From assembly GCA_016202785.1 (NCBI GenBank), contig JACQOC010000109.1:1-5783 (forward strand): a stretch of DNA of 5,783 nt, read 5' to 3'. Below, piece after piece: positions 4,534 to 5,783 of the stretch (position 1 is the first letter of the stretch; each line of letters opens with the position of its first letter). Made by a program: the position numbers and the translations under genes. The DNA comes from Candidatus Aenigmatarchaeota archaeon (GTDB lineage Archaea > Aenigmatarchaeota > Aenigmatarchaeia > QMZP01). The notes beneath the pieces were generated by a model, which was not told the DNA's origin, did not search any database, and saw only the letters and a program-made list of their open reading frames with translations.

Positions 4534-5684
4534 ACTGGAAACGCTTTGCAGAGTTCCTTCACTTCCTGCCGCACCTTTCTCAGCCTGGCGGCATTATTCT
4601 TCGCCTCGATTGCGTCCGCGATGAGCTGGCCGACATGCTTGCAATCACTTTCCTTCATGCCCCGGGTGGTTATCGCGGGCGTGCCGAGCCTGATCCCGCT
4701 CGGGTCGAACGGCTTTCTGGAGTCGTAAGGTATCATGTTCTTGTTTACCGTTATGCCGGCCTGGTCTAGGCAGGTCTCTGCTTCCTTGCCCGTTACCCCT
4801 TTGTTGCGCAGGTCGGCCAGGATGAGGTGGTTGTCGGTTCCGCCGGTTACCAGGGTAAAACCATGGTCAAGCAGGCTGTCAGCAAGCGCTTTGGCGTTCT
4901 TCACGATCTGCTTGGCGTAGGCCTTGAACTCCGGCTGGGCCGCTTCCTTGAGGCAGACCGCCGTTGCCGCGATCCGGTTCTCGTGCGGGCCGCCCTGCAG
5001 GCCGGGGAATATGGCCTTGTCGATTGCCTCTGCATAGGCCTGCTTGCACATGATCATGGCGCCCCTTGGCCCGCGCAGGGTCTTGTGCGTAGTGGTCGTG
5101 ACGACATCGGTGAACGGGAATGGCGACTGATGGACTCCGCCGATCACCAGGCCTGCGATGTGCGCGATGTCGGCCATGCTTATCGCGCCTACGTCCTGCG
5201 CGATGGCATGGAACTCCTTGAAGTCGAATTCTCGGGGATATGCGGTCGCCCCGGAAACGATGACCTTTGGCTTTTCCTTCTCGGCAAGCTTGCGAATTTC
5301 ATCATAGTCGAGAAGCTGCGTCTCCTTATCCACGCCGTACTGCACGCACCGATAAGCTTTCCCAGAGAAGTTGACCGGATGGCCGTGCGTAAGATGCCCG
5401 CCCTGCGCCAGGCTCATGCCCACCAGTGTGTCGCCGAACTTCATCAGCGCTACATACACCGCAATATTGGCCGGGCTGCCGGAATATGGCTGCACGTTGA
5501 CGTGCTCTGCGCCAAACAGTTGCTTGGCCCGCTCGATGGCCAGATTTTCCACTTGGTCGGTGTATTTGTTGCCGCCATAATAGCGCTTGCCCGGATAGCC
5601 TTCCGCATACTTGTTGGTGAAGATCGAGCCAAGCGCTTCCAGCACGCTTTTGCTCACGAAATTTTCCGAAGGGATGAGTTCCAA
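4527..5684 (-). CDS. glyA: Serine hydroxymethyltransferase (N-terminus frameshifted or missing)
   Basis: This PLP enzyme converts serine plus tetrahydrofolate to glycine plus methylene-tetrahydrofolate in the cytoplasm. Counting from the TTG at 5684, the open frame begins at ELIPSENFVS. It has NKYAEGYPGKRYYGG (24-38; E28 matches catalytic E57 of E. coli GlyA), GGHLTHG (95-101), ADIAHIAG (171-178; PLP-contact D172, H175), and VVTTTTHKTLRGPRG (194-208) with PLP lysine K201. The C-terminal NHLILADL, TVNKNMIPYD and IRLGTPAITTRG blocks are present. All catalytic residues seen are intact over 385 residues. However, the frame has a TAA at 5702-5700 and lacks about 25 N-terminal residues found in the family (the arm before LIPSEN, involved in dimer contacts). 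The TTG is normally an internal hydrophobic position (GLELIPSEN), so it is a doubtful start. The missing part is found in another frame upstream. It converges on the 3637 gene and overlaps it by 7 bases. Confidence 0.93.
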   Translation of the reverse strand: MELIPSENFVSKSVLEALGSIFTNKYAEGYPGKRYYGGNKYTDQVENLAIERAKQLFGAEHVNVQPYSGSPANIAVYVALMKFGDTLVGMSLAQGGHLTHGHPVNFSGKAYRCVQYGVDKETQLLDYDEIRKLAEKEKPKVIVSGATAYPREFDFKEFHAIAQDVGAISMADIAHIAGLVIGGVHQSPFPFTDVVTTTTHKTLRGPRGAMIMCKQAYAEAIDKAIFPGLQGGPHENRIAATAVCLKEAAQPEFKAYAKQIVKNAKALADSLLDHGFTLVTGGTDNHLILADLRNKGVTGKEAETCLDQAGITVNKNMIPYDSRKPFDPSGIRLGTPAITTRGMKESDCKHVGQLIADAIEAKNNAARLRKVRQEVKELCKAFPVY

Positions 5685-5687
5685 GCC

Positions 5688-5751
5688 CTCGTTTATCCTT
5701 TATTTTAACTAATTTTTCCATATATGTAATATTAATTGGTTTGTTGAACAT
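5688..5751 (-). pseudogene. glyA: Out-of-frame N-terminal coding segment of glyA
   Basis: From ATG 5751 on the minus strand, a frame different from the glyA body encodes 21 residues ending KLVKIKDKR. Serine hydroxymethyltransferases have an amphipathic arm ending in K/E-R-Q just before the E-x-L-E-L-I-P-S-E-N block; B. subtilis GlyA has ERERQQTKIELIASEN with that Arg at residue 21. Here Arg is also residue 21. The body frame resumes as NEGLELIPSEN. Joining R to EGLELI in family register needs about 8 more bases, so a deletion of about 8 bases (or another shift of the same phase) would explain the break. The segment is AT-rich, as leaderless gene starts often are. It could also be a misassembly or, less likely, a +1 recoding site. 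Confidence 0.55.
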
Positions 5752-5770
5752 GTCACGTAAATTTAAGAAA

Positions 5771-5778
5771 TAATTTAA
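5771..5778 (-). promoter_or_regulatory. Possible TATA box for glyA start at 5751
   Basis: On the minus strand TTAAATTA runs from 5778 to 5771, centred 23-24 bases before ATG 5751, the same spacing as for the other leaderless genes here. The region is very AT-rich, so a chance match is easy. A second TATA-like box, ACATATATGG (5727-5718), lies about 26 bases before the in-frame ATA codon at 5696 and would serve a shortened gene instead. Confidence 0.35.
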
Positions 5779-5783
5779 TAATA

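Noticed and set aside
4827..5708. Long plus-strand ORF (293 codons) opposite glyA
   Set aside because: It lies wholly antisense to a strongly conserved serine hydroxymethyltransferase, has no recognisable domain, and arises from GC-rich codon structure on the other strand.

Overview
This window looks like part of a compact archaeal genome, possibly a small-genome DPANN-type lineage. The main reason is promoter layout. At least five genes have a TATA-like box centred about 24-27 bases before an ATG with no room for a ribosome binding site, which is the pattern of archaeal leaderless transcripts. Genes second in an operon instead carry a GGTG-type Shine-Dalgarno sequence. The archaeal-style winged-helix regulator and the JAMM metalloprotease fit this, but TrxB, FolC and GlyA occur in bacteria too, so the lineage is inferred.

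Layout. (1) 2-241: C-terminal end of thioredoxin reductase, cut by the window edge, with a perfect hairpin over its stop codon. (2) 286-870: a two-gene operon of a small winged-helix regulator and a three-helix membrane protein. (3) 948-1124: a short CxxC...CxxH zinc-ribbon protein with its own TATA box, ending in a terminator-like hairpin. (4) 1132-1662, minus strand: a complete JAMM-motif metalloprotease, divergent from (5) 1767-3585: folC followed one base later by a multi-span membrane protein that may be a transporter substrate-binding subunit. (6) 3637-4533: an unrecognised soluble, mostly helical protein with its own promoter, overlapping by 7 bases the 3' end of (7) glyA (serine hydroxymethyltransferase) on the minus strand.

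Two points stand out. First, glyA is open only from about 5684, which leaves it without the roughly 25 N-terminal residues of the family. The missing start appears in another reading frame just upstream (ATG at 5751), with correct length, residues and promoter spacing. The gene therefore carries a small frameshifting indel, an assembly error, or a recoding site near 5685-5700. Second, folC, a putative small-molecule membrane carrier and glyA lie within 4 kb. FolC makes or retains folylpolyglutamates and GlyA uses tetrahydrofolate, which suggests folate-based one-carbon metabolism and makes the membrane protein a candidate folate or precursor importer (inference only).

No tRNA, rRNA, CRISPR array, insertion sequence or phage gene was seen. 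No stretch over 300 bases lacks a gene; the longest non-coding gaps are the divergent promoter at 1663-1766 and the AT-rich region upstream of glyA at 5752-5783.
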